Shown here: piece by piece, positions 39,621 through 48,669 of the stretch
How the letters are laid out: each line of letters begins with the position of its first letter
How positions within the stretch are numbered: the first letter of the stretch is position 1
NCBI GenBank assembly: GCA_946536155.1
Contig: CAMNEB010000002.1
Coordinates: 1-52,185 of the forward strand
Source: an uncultured Lachnospiraceae bacterium
Lineage (GTDB): Bacteria; Bacillota; Clostridia; Lachnospirales; Lachnospiraceae
Direction of reading: 5' to 3'
DNA: 52,185 nucleotides
The notes under the pieces: generated by a model
The model's database searches: none
Seen by the model: only the letters and a program-made list of their open reading frames with translations
What the model was told of the DNA's origin: nothing
Position numbers and translations under genes: made by a program

Positions 39621-41531
39621 CTAAATTCGTTGACTATAGCTTTGCGGGACTTTTGCCTGTTCTTTTTCCCTGAAGTCTTTAAAGAAAGCGACTATATTCT
39701 CCGCCACATCCGGAGGGATCTCGGGAAGCGATGAAAGAGTCTCCGCATCCGCAGATGCTATCTCCGATATCGACTGGAACCTCTTCATGAGCGCCTTCTT
39801 TCTGGAAGGTCCCACACCGGGTATGTCGTCGAGAAGGGATCTTGTCTGCTTTTTGGCCCTCAGGGATTTGTGATATTCGATCGCAAATCTGTGTGCTTCG
39901 TCCTGGATCCTCGTTATGAGTTTGAACCCCTCGGAGTGGATATCTATCGGGAGCTCAATATTGTTAAAATACAGCCCTCTCGTCCTGTGCCTGTCATCCT
40001 TGACCATTCCGCAGACAGGGATATCAAGTCCCAGCTCATCCATGACCTCAAGGGCTATTCCGACCTGGCCCCTTCCTCCGTCCATGAGCAGCAGATCCGG
40101 AAGGTGCGAGAAGCTGACGATCCCGGCATCCTCGCCCTTATCCCTGATGCGCTCCGCTTCCTCCATTCCGTGGGTGAAGCGCCTGGTAAGAGCTTCTTTC
40201 ATGCATGCGTAATCATTGGGGCCTTCAACCGACCTGATCTTAAACTTCCTGTAATCGCTCCTCTTTGGTCTTCCGTTTTCGAAGACCACCATGGATGCAA
40301 CATTTTCAAAACCGTTGGTGTTAGATATATCGAAGGCTTCCATCCTGACAAGGGAATCCATCCCCAGCACCGATTCTATCTCCCTTACGGCGCCGAGAGT
40401 CCTTGCCTCTTCGCGCTTTATCTTCTCGGAATCGTTGTGGAGTATGATCTCCGCATTCTCCTCACTCATCTCAAGGAGCTTTTCCTTTGTGCCTATCAGG
40501 GGAACGACCAGGCTGACCTTGTGTCCGCTCTTTGCGCTGAGCCACCCCGATATTACCTCGGAATCTTCCGGAGCGTTACGGACCATGATCTCCCTGGGGA
40601 TAAAAGGAGTTCCGGAATAGAACTGCTTTATGAATTCTCCGGTCACTTCACCTTCTGTCTGCATGAGAGTATCCGTCATATGATAATGCTCTCTGCCCAT
40701 GAGTCTTCCGTCTCTTACGAAAAAGACCTGGAGGACTATATCTTCGCCCTCCCGCTTCATGCCTATTATGTCCCTGTCTATGCCGGATCCTCCGGATATC
40801 TTCTGCTTCTGGGCAACGCTCTTTACGGATTCCGCAAGATCCCTGTATTTGGCAGCCTCCTCGAATTTCATCTCATCGGAAAGCTCCCTCATTTTTTTCT
40901 CAAGATCCCTTATGATGGGACCATAATTGCCACTTAGAAAATCCAGTGCCCCGGATACTTTTTTCGCATATTCTTCACGGGAAATGTATTCCTGACAGGG
41001 GCCCATACACTGCCCGATATGATAATTCAGGCAGGGCCTTTCAAGTCCGATATCTTCGGGAAGCTTTCTCGAGCAGGTCCTGAGCCTGAATATCCTGTTC
41101 AGGAGCTCTATGGTATCCTTGACCGCCTGTGCAGAGCTGTAGGGCCCGAAATACCTGGACTTGTCCCGCTTCATGGTCCTTGAAAAAAGGATCCTGGGAT
41201 AAGCCTCGGAAACGGTGACCTTGATATAGGGATAGGTCTTGTCGTCCTTTAAAAGCGTGTTGTATTTGGGAGAATGCTCCTTGATCAGATTGTTTTCAAG
41301 GACCAGAGCTTCGAGCTCCGAATTTGTCACGATGAATTCGAACCTGTCGATCTGCTCCACCATATTGTCGATGGCGGGGCCTCTTCCGATATTCTTACGG
41401 AAATACGACCTGACACGGTTCCTGAGATTTATGGCTTTGCCGACATACATGATGGTATCCGAAGAATCCCGCATGATGTACACTCCGGGTTCGGTGGGAA
41501 GCTTCTTAAGTTCTTCGGAAAAATCCTTCAT
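39621..41531 (-). CDS. uvrC: Excinuclease ABC subunit C
   Basis: A 636-residue nuclease that makes both incisions around bulky DNA lesions with UvrAB. The N-terminal GIY-YIG domain shows PGVYIMRDSSDTIMYVGKA and RNRVRSYF. A UvrB-interacting helix lies near 200-230, where the acidic helix KKMRELSDEMKFEEAAKYRD is visible. The RNase H-like 5' nuclease core includes MEAFDISNTNG and LLLMDGGRGQ. Two helix-hairpin-helix motifs end the protein, with DDIPGVGPSRKKALM the first. Length is standard. It is divergent from the HD gene, with 90 bases between. No clear ribosome-binding site precedes the ATG. Confidence 0.96.
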   Translation of the reverse strand: MKDFSEELKKLPTEPGVYIMRDSSDTIMYVGKAINLRNRVRSYFRKNIGRGPAIDNMVEQIDRFEFIVTNSELEALVLENNLIKEHSPKYNTLLKDDKTYPYIKVTVSEAYPRILFSRTMKRDKSRYFGPYSSAQAVKDTIELLNRIFRLRTCSRKLPEDIGLERPCLNYHIGQCMGPCQEYISREEYAKKVSGALDFLSGNYGPIIRDLEKKMRELSDEMKFEEAAKYRDLAESVKSVAQKQKISGGSGIDRDIIGMKREGEDIVLQVFFVRDGRLMGREHYHMTDTLMQTEGEVTGEFIKQFYSGTPFIPREIMVRNAPEDSEVISGWLSAKSGHKVSLVVPLIGTKEKLLEMSEENAEIILHNDSEKIKREEARTLGAVREIESVLGMDSLVRMEAFDISNTNGFENVASMVVFENGRPKRSDYRKFKIRSVEGPNDYACMKEALTRRFTHGMEEAERIRDKGEDAGIVSFSHLPDLLLMDGGRGQVGIALEVMDELGLDIPVCGMVKDDRHRTRGLYFNNIELPIDIHSEGFKLITRIQDEAHRFAIEYHKSLRAKKQTRSLLDDIPGVGPSRKKALMKRFQSISEIASADAETLSSLPEIPPDVAENIVAFFKDFREKEQAKVPQSYSQRI

Positions 41532-41621
41532 AAAATGCCGGAAAAAAGAAAACTGTTTCCTTTAAAAAAATGACCTGCCGTCCTTGTTTTAGGCAGCGGA
41601 CGGATATAAAATACAGAAATC

Positions 41622-42128
41622 ATGAGGTCAAAAGAAGAACTCGAAAACGAAATAATGGAGGCCGGAAAAGACATACTCAGCTCTGAGTGGTTCCTGAAAG
41701 GCTTTGAACAGCCTCATCATTTCGGATCAAATGTGAGCGATCATGAGCTCCACGTTGCGTTTGTCTCGCTGAAAATAGCGGGACTGTTCAGAAACGCCGA
41801 CAGGAGAGCATTGATCAGAGCATGTCTCTGTCACGATATGGGACTCATCGGGAACCGGAAGGCCGTCTATACCACGGGAAGGATGTGCATCACGCAGCAC
41901 CCTCTCGATTCCGCAAAAAGAGCCGAGGAGATCCTCGGAGCGCTCACTGATATAGAGAGGGATATCATAGTAAACCACATGTTTCCTCTTGTCCTGAACC
42001 CTCCGAAGACCGGAGAAGGTGCACTCATATGTGTGGCGGACAAGATATGCGCTATCTTCGATCCGATCATGATCGGCCGCAGATCCGCAAGATTTCGCGA
42101 GCGCATGAACATATCGGTCAGAGCATGA
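41622..42128 (+). CDS. HD-domain phosphohydrolase
   Basis: A 168-residue soluble protein with a full HD metal site: His44, the His71-Asp72 pair in CLCHDMGLI, His93 in TQHPLDS, His119 in IIVNHMFPL and Asp140 in VADKI. Small HD proteins of this kind are often annotated as phosphohydrolases; the substrate is unknown. No convincing Shine-Dalgarno precedes the ATG, and a TATAAA box sits unusually close before it, so translation may be leaderless or the start may be wrong. The stop lies 2 bases from the end of the convergent exonuclease gene. Confidence 0.85.
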   Translation: MRSKEELENEIMEAGKDILSSEWFLKGFEQPHHFGSNVSDHELHVAFVSLKIAGLFRNADRRALIRACLCHDMGLIGNRKAVYTTGRMCITQHPLDSAKRAEEILGALTDIERDIIVNHMFPLVLNPPKTGEGALICVADKICAIFDPIMIGRRSARFRERMNISVRA

Positions 42129-42130
42129 CA

Positions 42131-43150
42131 TCAGCCTAAATCTTTATCCTCGGGAAGAACTCCCGAGGTATTTTTTTTGTTCTTTCTGATCAGACCCGCA
42201 GTGTTGTTCTTATGATAGTTACGCACTTTGTTGAAGCGCTTTTCTATGACGGCCGCTTCCTTGTCGTTCACGCGTCTTAAGATCCTGACAAAGAATACCC
42301 CGGCAGGATCGGTTGACGGATACATTATGATCTTGCCCTTTATGAGACCGTGCTCTTCGCATTCGCAGAGACAGTAATATTTCTTGTCTCCCATGGAAAA
42401 CCATTTGATCCTGCGCTTTGCTCTTTTGCCGCACACATAGCACCTTGTGGCAAGGAGCTCTTTATCCTTAAAGGCCTCTTCCCTGCTCTCAAACACTCTC
42501 GTGATGTATTTTTCATAGGTGGGGAAGAGTTTTCTGATCTCCTGCTGTCTGCCGGAGGGCGGAAAAGTGGTATCAAAAGAGATAAAGCTCTCGCATCCGG
42601 GATCTTTTTCGATCACCTTCGAAAAAACCTTTGCGGTATAATACGCGTCGCTGAAGGCTCTGTGGAATGGGATATCCTTCTCAATTCCGAAATGATCCAC
42701 GGCGTATTCCAGATTTCTGCGGTTCTTGCTGCCGTTCTCACAGGAGAGGGCAAACAGCTTCTGGGCGTCGATGTAGGCAACGGGTCCTTCGCTTAAGAGC
42801 GGAAGCCCGAAGAATTTGAGGTTTCTCTGGAGAACGCCTATATCCCCGGGGCCCCAGGTCACGAAGACCGGATCATCCCCGCACCACTTAAAGAAGCGCT
42901 CCATTACCGTTTCAAACGGATCACCCTTTTCAAGCTCCTCCATCTGAAGATGAACGAGCTTGCTGGTGAAATTATGCATTTTCTTGTAGACCCGGGGTTT
43001 TATGAGTTCGCTGAATTCTGAAAGCGGTCTTCCGTCATCGCTGCATTTCAGTGCGCCTATCTCGATTATCTCGAAGGGCATCTCCGCAACTTCCGGCTCC
43101 GTTCCTGTGGAACTCTGATTCCACTCAAGGTCTATGACGATCTTATTCAT
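42131..43150 (-). CDS. DnaQ-like 3'-5' exonuclease with zinc-binding tail
   Basis: A 339-residue protein. The first 190 residues are a DEDDh exonuclease: Asp7 and Glu9 in VIDLEW, an Asp in WGPGDIGVLQ, and the His-x4-Asp pair in FHRAFSDAYYTA. The C-terminal third has a Cys-rich unit (CYVCGKR and CLCEC about 25 residues apart), probably binding zinc, and a basic end. It starts 3 bases after proS. The final codons also encode the terminator of the convergent HD gene. The substrate, DNA or RNA, is unknown. Confidence 0.85.
   Translation of the reverse strand: MNKIVIDLEWNQSSTGTEPEVAEMPFEIIEIGALKCSDDGRPLSEFSELIKPRVYKKMHNFTSKLVHLQMEELEKGDPFETVMERFFKWCGDDPVFVTWGPGDIGVLQRNLKFFGLPLLSEGPVAYIDAQKLFALSCENGSKNRRNLEYAVDHFGIEKDIPFHRAFSDAYYTAKVFSKVIEKDPGCESFISFDTTFPPSGRQQEIRKLFPTYEKYITRVFESREEAFKDKELLATRCYVCGKRAKRRIKWFSMGDKKYYCLCECEEHGLIKGKIIMYPSTDPAGVFFVRILRRVNDKEAAVIEKRFNKVRNYHKNNTAGLIRKNKKNTSGVLPEDKDLG
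42149..42179 (+). terminator. Terminator of the HD gene inside the exonuclease coding end
   Basis: The 8-bp stem CCTCGGGA/TCCCGAGG with a 5-base loop is followed by TA and eight T on the plus strand. The whole element lies in the last 16 codons of the exonuclease gene on the other strand. Confidence 0.8.
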
Positions 43151-43153
43151 TTA

Positions 43154-44587
43154 TCAATATGCTCTGCCCCAGTAAACCATCTTCTGAGCGGGTTTTCCGC
43201 AGCAGACACAGGTATCGGCCAGTTTTTCCTGCTCAAAAGGTATGCATCTGCTGGTAACCGCAAGGTCTGCCTTGATCTTGTCTTCGCATTCCCTGTTTCC
43301 GCACCACATAGCCTTTACAAAGCCTGATTTTTCATTAAATGTCTTTACGAACTCGTCGTAGTTTCTTGCCACGTATGTATGTGCATCCCTGTGTGCCCTT
43401 GCGGCCTCGAGCATATCCTTCTGGATGGTGTCAAGGAGCTCACATACCTTTGTCTCGACCTCATCAAGACCGATCTCGATCTTCTCCCTGGTATCCCTGC
43501 GGACGAGCACGCACTTTCCGGCTTCGATATCCTTGGGACCGATCTCAAGACGGAGAGGATATCCTCTCATCTCGGCCTCGGAGAATTTCCATCCGGGAGT
43601 CTTGTCGGTATCATCAACCTTGACCCTTACGGATGCCTTGAGTCTGTCGCGGAGTTCATATGCCTTGTCTAAAACTCCTTCCTTCTTCTGCTGGATAGGG
43701 ATGATGCAGAGCTGTACGGGAGCGACTCTGGGAGGAAGCTTGAGTCCTTCGTTGTCGCCGTGGACCATGATAAGGGCTCCGATGAGTCTTGTAGTCATTC
43801 CCCATGAAGTCTGATGGACATACTTGAGGGTATTGTCCTTGTCTGTGTACTGGATATCAAAGGCCTTTGCGAATCCGTCTCCGAAGTTGTGGCTGGTTCC
43901 GGACTGAAGTGCCTTGCCATCATGCATGAGAGCTTCGATGGTATATGTGGCCTCGGCTCCCGCAAACTTCTCCTTCTCGGTCTTTCTTCCCTTTACAACG
44001 GGAATTGCAAGGAAGTCCTCAAGGAAATCCGCATAGACGTTAAGCATCTGCTCGGTGCGCTCCTGTGCCTCTTCTGCGGTGGCATGAGCGGTATGGCCCT
44101 CCTGCCACAGAAACTCTCTTGAACGGAGGAAGGGTCTGGTCTCCTTCTCCCATCTTACGACGGAGCACCACTGGTTATAGACCTTGGGAAGGTCTCTGTA
44201 GGAATGGACATTGTTCTTGTAATGATCACAGAAAAGAGTCTCGGAAGTGGGTCTTACGCACATTCTCTCCTGAAGGGGCTCGAGGCCTCCGTGGGTGACC
44301 CAGGCGACTTCGGGCGCAAAGCCCTCGACATGATCCTTCTCCTTCTCAAGAAGCGATTCGGGGATGAACATAGGCATGTAGACATTCCTGACACCGGTCT
44401 CCTTGAACCTCTTATCCAGCTCAGCCTGGATATTCTCCCAGATCGCATATCCGTCGGGCTTGATCGCCATGCATCCCTTGACGGAGGTATAATCGATAAG
44501 TTCGGCCTTGCGGACGATATCCGTATACCACTGCGCAAAATCCACATCCATGGATGTGATCTCTTCTACCATTTTCTTGTCTGCCAT
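43154..44587 (-). CDS. proS: Prolyl-tRNA synthetase, short archaeal/eukaryotic type
   Basis: A 477-residue class II synthetase charging tRNA-Pro. It lacks the inserted editing domain of the longer bacterial form. The class II motif 2 region shows [20 protein letters not shown], and [15 protein letters not shown]-like text (MCVRPTSET) precedes it. Motif 3 is in [18 protein letters not shown]. The C-terminal zinc-like end [11 protein letters not shown] and [18 protein letters not shown] matches type 3 enzymes found in many clostridia. It is preceded by the HAD gene and followed closely by the exonuclease gene. Confidence 0.96.
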   Translation of the reverse strand: MADKKMVEEITSMDVDFAQWYTDIVRKAELIDYTSVKGCMAIKPDGYAIWENIQAELDKRFKETGVRNVYMPMFIPESLLEKEKDHVEGFAPEVAWVTHGGLEPLQERMCVRPTSETLFCDHYKNNVHSYRDLPKVYNQWCSVVRWEKETRPFLRSREFLWQEGHTAHATAEEAQERTEQMLNVYADFLEDFLAIPVVKGRKTEKEKFAGAEATYTIEALMHDGKALQSGTSHNFGDGFAKAFDIQYTDKDNTLKYVHQTSWGMTTRLIGALIMVHGDNEGLKLPPRVAPVQLCIIPIQQKKEGVLDKAYELRDRLKASVRVKVDDTDKTPGWKFSEAEMRGYPLRLEIGPKDIEAGKCVLVRRDTREKIEIGLDEVETKVCELLDTIQKDMLEAARAHRDAHTYVARNYDEFVKTFNEKSGFVKAMWCGNRECEDKIKADLAVTSRCIPFEQEKLADTCVCCGKPAQKMVYWGRAY

Positions 44588-44643
44588 AATTCATACCTCA
44601 GTTTCTTATTTTAGAGCGGCCTTATCCGCCGCAATCGTGACTG

Positions 44644-45300
44644 TTATCTTTTCCCTGTGACCGCCTCAAATACCTCTTCGGGCGTATCGCATATCATCCG
44701 GGCTCCGTGCTCTTCAAGAAACTCCCGGCCACGGAATCCCCATGATACGAGGATCTCATCAAGTCCGGAATTTCTCGCGGTCATTATATCCGTATCCGAA
44801 TCACCTATGTATACCGCATCACCCGGGTTTACGCCCAGTTCTCCGAGTATTCTGTTACACATATCCGGTGCGGGCTTTACGGCCTGACCCTCCATATCGC
44901 CGACGGCTCCGGAGAAAAGTCCGTCGAAATATGTCTTTACAAGATTTCTTACTGCGGGATCCGGCTTATTTGATACGACAGCCGTAAGTATACCGCAGGC
45001 TGTGAGTTTTTCAAGAAGTTCCTTTATCCCTTCATACGGGCCGGTGTTGTCGGAATCATGAACCGTATAATGATCCATGAACGCCTTCTTCACCCGTGCC
45101 CTTTCCGCATCGGACGATCCGGCGGGCAGCGCTCTTTCTATGAGCTTGTCCACTCCGTTTCCTACATAGAACCTGACTTCTTCCTTCGTATGTTCCTCAT
45201 ATCCGCATGCTCTCAGAGCATGATTCACGGAATTCGTCAGATCCGTGAGGGTGTTCAGTATCGTTCCGTCCATATCGAACACTGCAAGTTTGTATTTCAT
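44644..45300 (-). CDS. HAD-family phosphatase, phosphoglycolate phosphatase-like
   Basis: A 218-residue cytosolic HAD hydrolase. Motif I is FDMDGTILNT with nucleophile Asp9 and acid Asp11, motif II is VVSNKPD, and motif IV is GDSDTDIMTARN. A helical cap begins after residue 15. The subgroup resembles Gph/PGP, which hydrolyse phosphoglycolate, but the true substrate needs assay. A GC-rich stem (GCGGC/GCCGC) lies between it and proS without a strong T run, so transcription may continue into proS. Confidence 0.92.
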   Translation of the reverse strand: MKYKLAVFDMDGTILNTLTDLTNSVNHALRACGYEEHTKEEVRFYVGNGVDKLIERALPAGSSDAERARVKKAFMDHYTVHDSDNTGPYEGIKELLEKLTACGILTAVVSNKPDPAVRNLVKTYFDGLFSGAVGDMEGQAVKPAPDMCNRILGELGVNPGDAVYIGDSDTDIMTARNSGLDEILVSWGFRGREFLEEHGARMICDTPEEVFEAVTGKR

Positions 45301-45319
45301 ATCAGGTACCTTTCATGCG

Positions 45320-46144
45320 TCAGAATCCGTGATGGCCGCCGCCACCGCTGTGGTGACCGCCTCCGCCGCTCCTGTGGCCGCCTCCGCCGCTCGAGCCCGA
45401 AGACTGGGGTGAATAGGTCCTGGTCTGACCTGTCTGCACCACCTGAGGGGTCGAAAAGCCGAGCTTCTTGGAAGCACCCTCGAGCATCTCCGCTCCCGAT
45501 GTATTCTGTATCTTCGATGCACTGTTGACTATGATGAAATTGATCAGCAGCGAGAGCAGTATCGCCATCAGCGCACAGCAGATGTATTTCATGGGACGTG
45601 CTATCTTCTGGCCGTCAAGCAGTCTGTATATCTGGTCGAAGCCGGATGAAGCACATGAATAATAATCGCCGTTTGAAGCATAGCGGTAAATATTATCGGT
45701 TATGTCATAGCCGTAAGCATCGGTAATGACCTTGTGTGCGGCTCCGTCCGAATATACGGAGATCTCTCTTTCATCCATGTCAATGATGATCATGGTGCCG
45801 CTTGAGCTTCCGAAGAGAGCATAGTACATATTCTCGGAATATCTCATTATGTCTCCGTAGCTGTTACTGTCAGTGGAGATAAATGCCACATTACAATAGT
45901 CTGTGACAGGAGACATATCCTCCGCAAGCTGCTTTATCTGGGAAGCGGAAAGTATATCCGCCCCGTCGTATATGACAAGTCTGAATCCCGTATCGGGATT
46001 GAGTTTGTCAACATCGGCATCTTCTTTCATGTCAAGCGGACTGAACGCAGAGGCACCCGCATAAGGGACCAGGCACAGAATGATGAGAAGTGCCGCCGTT
46101 AAAAGTACGGTCAGTGATCTTTTCAGAATATTCCTTTTCATCAT
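45320..46144 (-). CDS. TPM-domain membrane protein with Gly/His-rich tail
   Basis: A 274-residue protein with a signal-anchor at about 10-32. The TPM domain starts near IYDGADILSASQIKQLAEDM and includes FISTDSNSYGD and a metal-binding acidic set (IIDMDEREISV). A second membrane helix sits near 190-210. The C-terminus is a run of Gly with spaced His (e.g. SGGGGHRSGGGGHH), unlike the Ser-rich tails more usual here. TPM proteins occur as photosystem repair factors and as bacterial envelope proteins of unclear role. The ATG overlaps the upstream zinc-ribbon gene stop (ATGA). Confidence 0.85.
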   Translation of the reverse strand: MMKRNILKRSLTVLLTAALLIILCLVPYAGASAFSPLDMKEDADVDKLNPDTGFRLVIYDGADILSASQIKQLAEDMSPVTDYCNVAFISTDSNSYGDIMRYSENMYYALFGSSSGTMIIIDMDEREISVYSDGAAHKVITDAYGYDITDNIYRYASNGDYYSCASSGFDQIYRLLDGQKIARPMKYICCALMAILLSLLINFIIVNSASKIQNTSGAEMLEGASKKLGFSTPQVVQTGQTRTYSPQSSGSSGGGGHRSGGGGHHSGGGGHHGF

Positions 46145-47784
46145 TCGTCACCTCCCCTTTTGTCAAACTGAGGAAGTTTCCTCGTCGAAAGCTCGTTGTG
46201 GCACTTGATTATATCAAGGAACGAGAGCAGGACTCCGGCGATGCATGCTACGGCCGCAATGTAATAATACTCGTCCGCAGCCGGGGCAAATATCCATACA
46301 CAGACAGCCAGCACCGCGCCTATGAGCGGTTTCAGGCACAGGATGAATTTGTCCCTTCCGGGCGCCTTTTCGCTTATCTTCTCCCCGGTCGTGACCAGCT
46401 TACTGTCCTTCTTGTTCTTCATGGACAAAGCGATCGGAACTATCACGAATGCCGCAATGAGTCCTCCGATAGCTCCGCCGACCATCAGCAGCACCACCAC
46501 GAAGACAACGAGGAAAAATGTTCCGACGCCCGAGGATGCTTTTTGCTGAGCTGGGGCGGTAACGGGTTTTGCCTCAGCGGGTTTGGGCGCTCCGGCACCT
46601 GAATTGCCTTTCGCCGCTTTCCTGGACATAAGTCCCTTATCATCGAGACTGTGCTCCCTGATATGTATCTTGTTTTTCTGGGAGCAGAGTATGATCATGC
46701 TCGCGATCGCAAAAGCAAGAGATGCGATCAGAAGATACTGGGGTCTCATGACGGGGATCAGGGTCAGCAGCAAAAACAGCGGTATCGCCAGGATCAGCGA
46801 GGAAATGATGTACTTCTTGTGATCCACCGGAATATCCGTTGCCACCTCACCGGTCTGTCCGTTTACCACTGCGTAAGTGAGGCGGTCCTTGTGTCTCACC
46901 GACAAAAACCATACAGGGAAATAACCCATCTCGATGTCGGTGTGCTCGGGACCCAGATTTGCCGCGCTGGCAGCCTTTAAAGAAATACTCCTTAAGGCCG
47001 GATGCTTCGATATATGGCTGTAGATATCGGAGATCACGATGGATTTGCAGTTGTCCTCATAAAGACCCGAATCCGTATCCGCCGCATCCGCATAGAAACC
47101 GCTCATATATGAGGTATTGAAGGGGACCGCAGTCTTAATGTCAAAAGGCGCTATGGCTTCGCTCAGATTATCCGAAAACTGGGAGGAAGCGTCAAAGGCA
47201 AGTCCGTTGTATTCGGCATCCACCTTAGTATTTACGTCATAAAAAGTATGGATGATATAATCTCCGCTCCTGTGGTCTTTCTGTGCACGGAGTGATACGG
47301 GACGGTTTTCACGGAAGTTATAGATCCAGTAGGGCATATATATTCCGCGGAATTTGTCTACGACCGTTTCTTCCTTCATGTACTTGGGAGCAAAAAGGGC
47401 CTTTCCGACCGCCTTCTTGTAGAGTTCTCCGCTCTGCTCCTTTGTGATCCTGAAAGGAATGATATGTTCCGGTGCCCTTTCCTTTCCGACCCTGCTCGCA
47501 AGGACAGTGGATGCTCCGCAGTAGCTGCAGAAGGTTGCGACGGTGTTGTCATTTGCAAGGATCTCGCCTCCGCACTCTTTACAGGTGTAAATGGTGGTGG
47601 TGTACTCCCTGTATCCCGTTTCGGAACTCTCATCCGCCTCGGTCTCGGTGTAAGTGTCTTCCTTGGCATCGTCCACCTGTATAACGGAATCCGGCGAAAG
47701 ATCCGTATCACAGAAATCGCAGTGCAGCAGCTGCCTGCCGGGATCAAAGTTTATATTGGCCCCGCAATTAGGACATACGAACAT
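46141..47784 (-). CDS. Zinc-ribbon membrane protein
   Basis: A 547-residue protein. It opens with a zinc ribbon (CPNC at 4-7, CDFC at 22-25) and has a second one about 65 residues later (CKECGGE and CSYCGAS). An extended beta-rich region follows, with PYWIYNFRENRPVS. Membrane helices come in two groups, about 335-375 and 425-470, and a final hairpin (about 500-530). Such proteins are often mislabelled as primosomal protein N'. It is translationally coupled to the TPM gene, so the two may work together in the membrane. A good AGGAGGG site precedes the start. Confidence 0.82.
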   Translation of the reverse strand: MFVCPNCGANINFDPGRQLLHCDFCDTDLSPDSVIQVDDAKEDTYTETEADESSETGYREYTTTIYTCKECGGEILANDNTVATFCSYCGASTVLASRVGKERAPEHIIPFRITKEQSGELYKKAVGKALFAPKYMKEETVVDKFRGIYMPYWIYNFRENRPVSLRAQKDHRSGDYIIHTFYDVNTKVDAEYNGLAFDASSQFSDNLSEAIAPFDIKTAVPFNTSYMSGFYADAADTDSGLYEDNCKSIVISDIYSHISKHPALRSISLKAASAANLGPEHTDIEMGYFPVWFLSVRHKDRLTYAVVNGQTGEVATDIPVDHKKYIISSLILAIPLFLLLTLIPVMRPQYLLIASLAFAIASMIILCSQKNKIHIREHSLDDKGLMSRKAAKGNSGAGAPKPAEAKPVTAPAQQKASSGVGTFFLVVFVVVLLMVGGAIGGLIAAFVIVPIALSMKNKKDSKLVTTGEKISEKAPGRDKFILCLKPLIGAVLAVCVWIFAPAADEYYYIAAVACIAGVLLSFLDIIKCHNELSTRKLPQFDKRGGDE

Positions 47785-47820
47785 ATATCTCCCTCCTGTA
47801 TAACCCCATAAAACAATTTA

Positions 47821-47849
47821 AGGCGGCCCCCATATTCCGGGAGCCGCCT
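47821..47849 (-). terminator. Hairpin after the mecA-like gene
   Basis: AGGCGGC with GCCGCCT plus further GC pairs forms a strong stem 12 bases past the stop. The following minus-strand sequence is AT-rich with a TTGTTTT, so termination is likely but imperfect. Confidence 0.6.
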
Positions 47850-47861
47850 GTAATCTCAGTA

Positions 47862-48602
47862 TCATTTGCGGAATTTATTGACCGCCTTCGATGCTATCAT
47901 CACCTCGCCGTGTTCTTTCAAGGCTTCATCGCATCCGCCCCCCGCACTGAAGAGCTCTGCAAACTCCAAAGCCTGTACGCAGCTCCTGCTGAAGCGGTCA
48001 TACGAAGCTCCGCCTCTTCCTATATGGAGAAAATACCTGTCATCCATCTTGTACAGGACCGAATCCAGACGTATGCCCCTCGGAAGCCCCTGTGCATATT
48101 CGATGAAATCGGACAGGAAGTTGAACATGAAGACGGCTTCGTTCACATCGGAAGCAGCAGGCCGCTCCTCCGTTTTTCCGTCAGCCTTCTTCACTGCAGG
48201 CGCGGCAGGCGCAGGAAGCGCAAATGCGCCCTGTCCGAGTCCGGGCAATGCACCGAGTGAACCGGTACTTCCGGCAGCCTCTCCTCTGACATGCTCAAGC
48301 AGATGCTTGAGGGTATCGATAAAACCGCCGAGCTTCTCGGGATCGACTCCCAGAGCGGGATCCTTCTCCGAAAAAGTAAGGACCATTCCCTGTTCGGGAA
48401 CCATCATTATCTGCATCTCAAAAGCAATCTCGGGAGGCCGGTAGCCGACTTCCGTCTTGGCCTGCTCAATGACCTCTCTCAAAAGCCTCTGGGCATTCTC
48501 GCTCCTTGAGATGAAATCGCTGTAATCCACCTGGTAATAAGCCAGTTCGTCTTTGGAAAGATAGCATTTTATTGTTTTGTCATCTACTCGTTCAATTCTC
48601 AT
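47862..48602 (-). CDS. MecA-family adaptor protein
   Basis: A 246-residue protein that resembles MecA, the adaptor delivering substrates to the ClpC AAA protease. The N-terminus MRIERVDDKTIKCYLSKDEL and the following helix with LLREVIEQAKTEVGY match the MecA N-terminal domain. The C-terminal domain (from about residue 160) keeps ENAVFMF-like folding text such as VFMFNFLSDFIEYAQGL. The linker is rich in Ala, Pro and Gly. The substrate is unknown, with ComK or Spo0A regulation known only in Bacillus. Start ATG follows GTGAGG. It lies 67 bases after tatD. Confidence 0.82.
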   Translation of the reverse strand: MRIERVDDKTIKCYLSKDELAYYQVDYSDFISRSENAQRLLREVIEQAKTEVGYRPPEIAFEMQIMMVPEQGMVLTFSEKDPALGVDPEKLGGFIDTLKHLLEHVRGEAAGSTGSLGALPGLGQGAFALPAPAAPAVKKADGKTEERPAASDVNEAVFMFNFLSDFIEYAQGLPRGIRLDSVLYKMDDRYFLHIGRGGASYDRFSRSCVQALEFAELFSAGGGCDEALKEHGEVMIASKAVNKFRK

Positions 48603-48669
48603 AGTCAGTACCTCACAACCCCCGGTACCACAAGAAAAACTTTGCTTCTTTCTATTTGGGTTTATTTTA

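Noticed and set aside
39870-40937. 355-residue plus-strand frame
   Set aside because: Antisense to uvrC, which has full domain structure; no ribosome-binding site or recognised domain.
45331-45420. Gly/His codon repeat as a non-coding repeat array
   Set aside because: The repeat keeps frame inside the TPM gene tail and is explained by the protein sequence.
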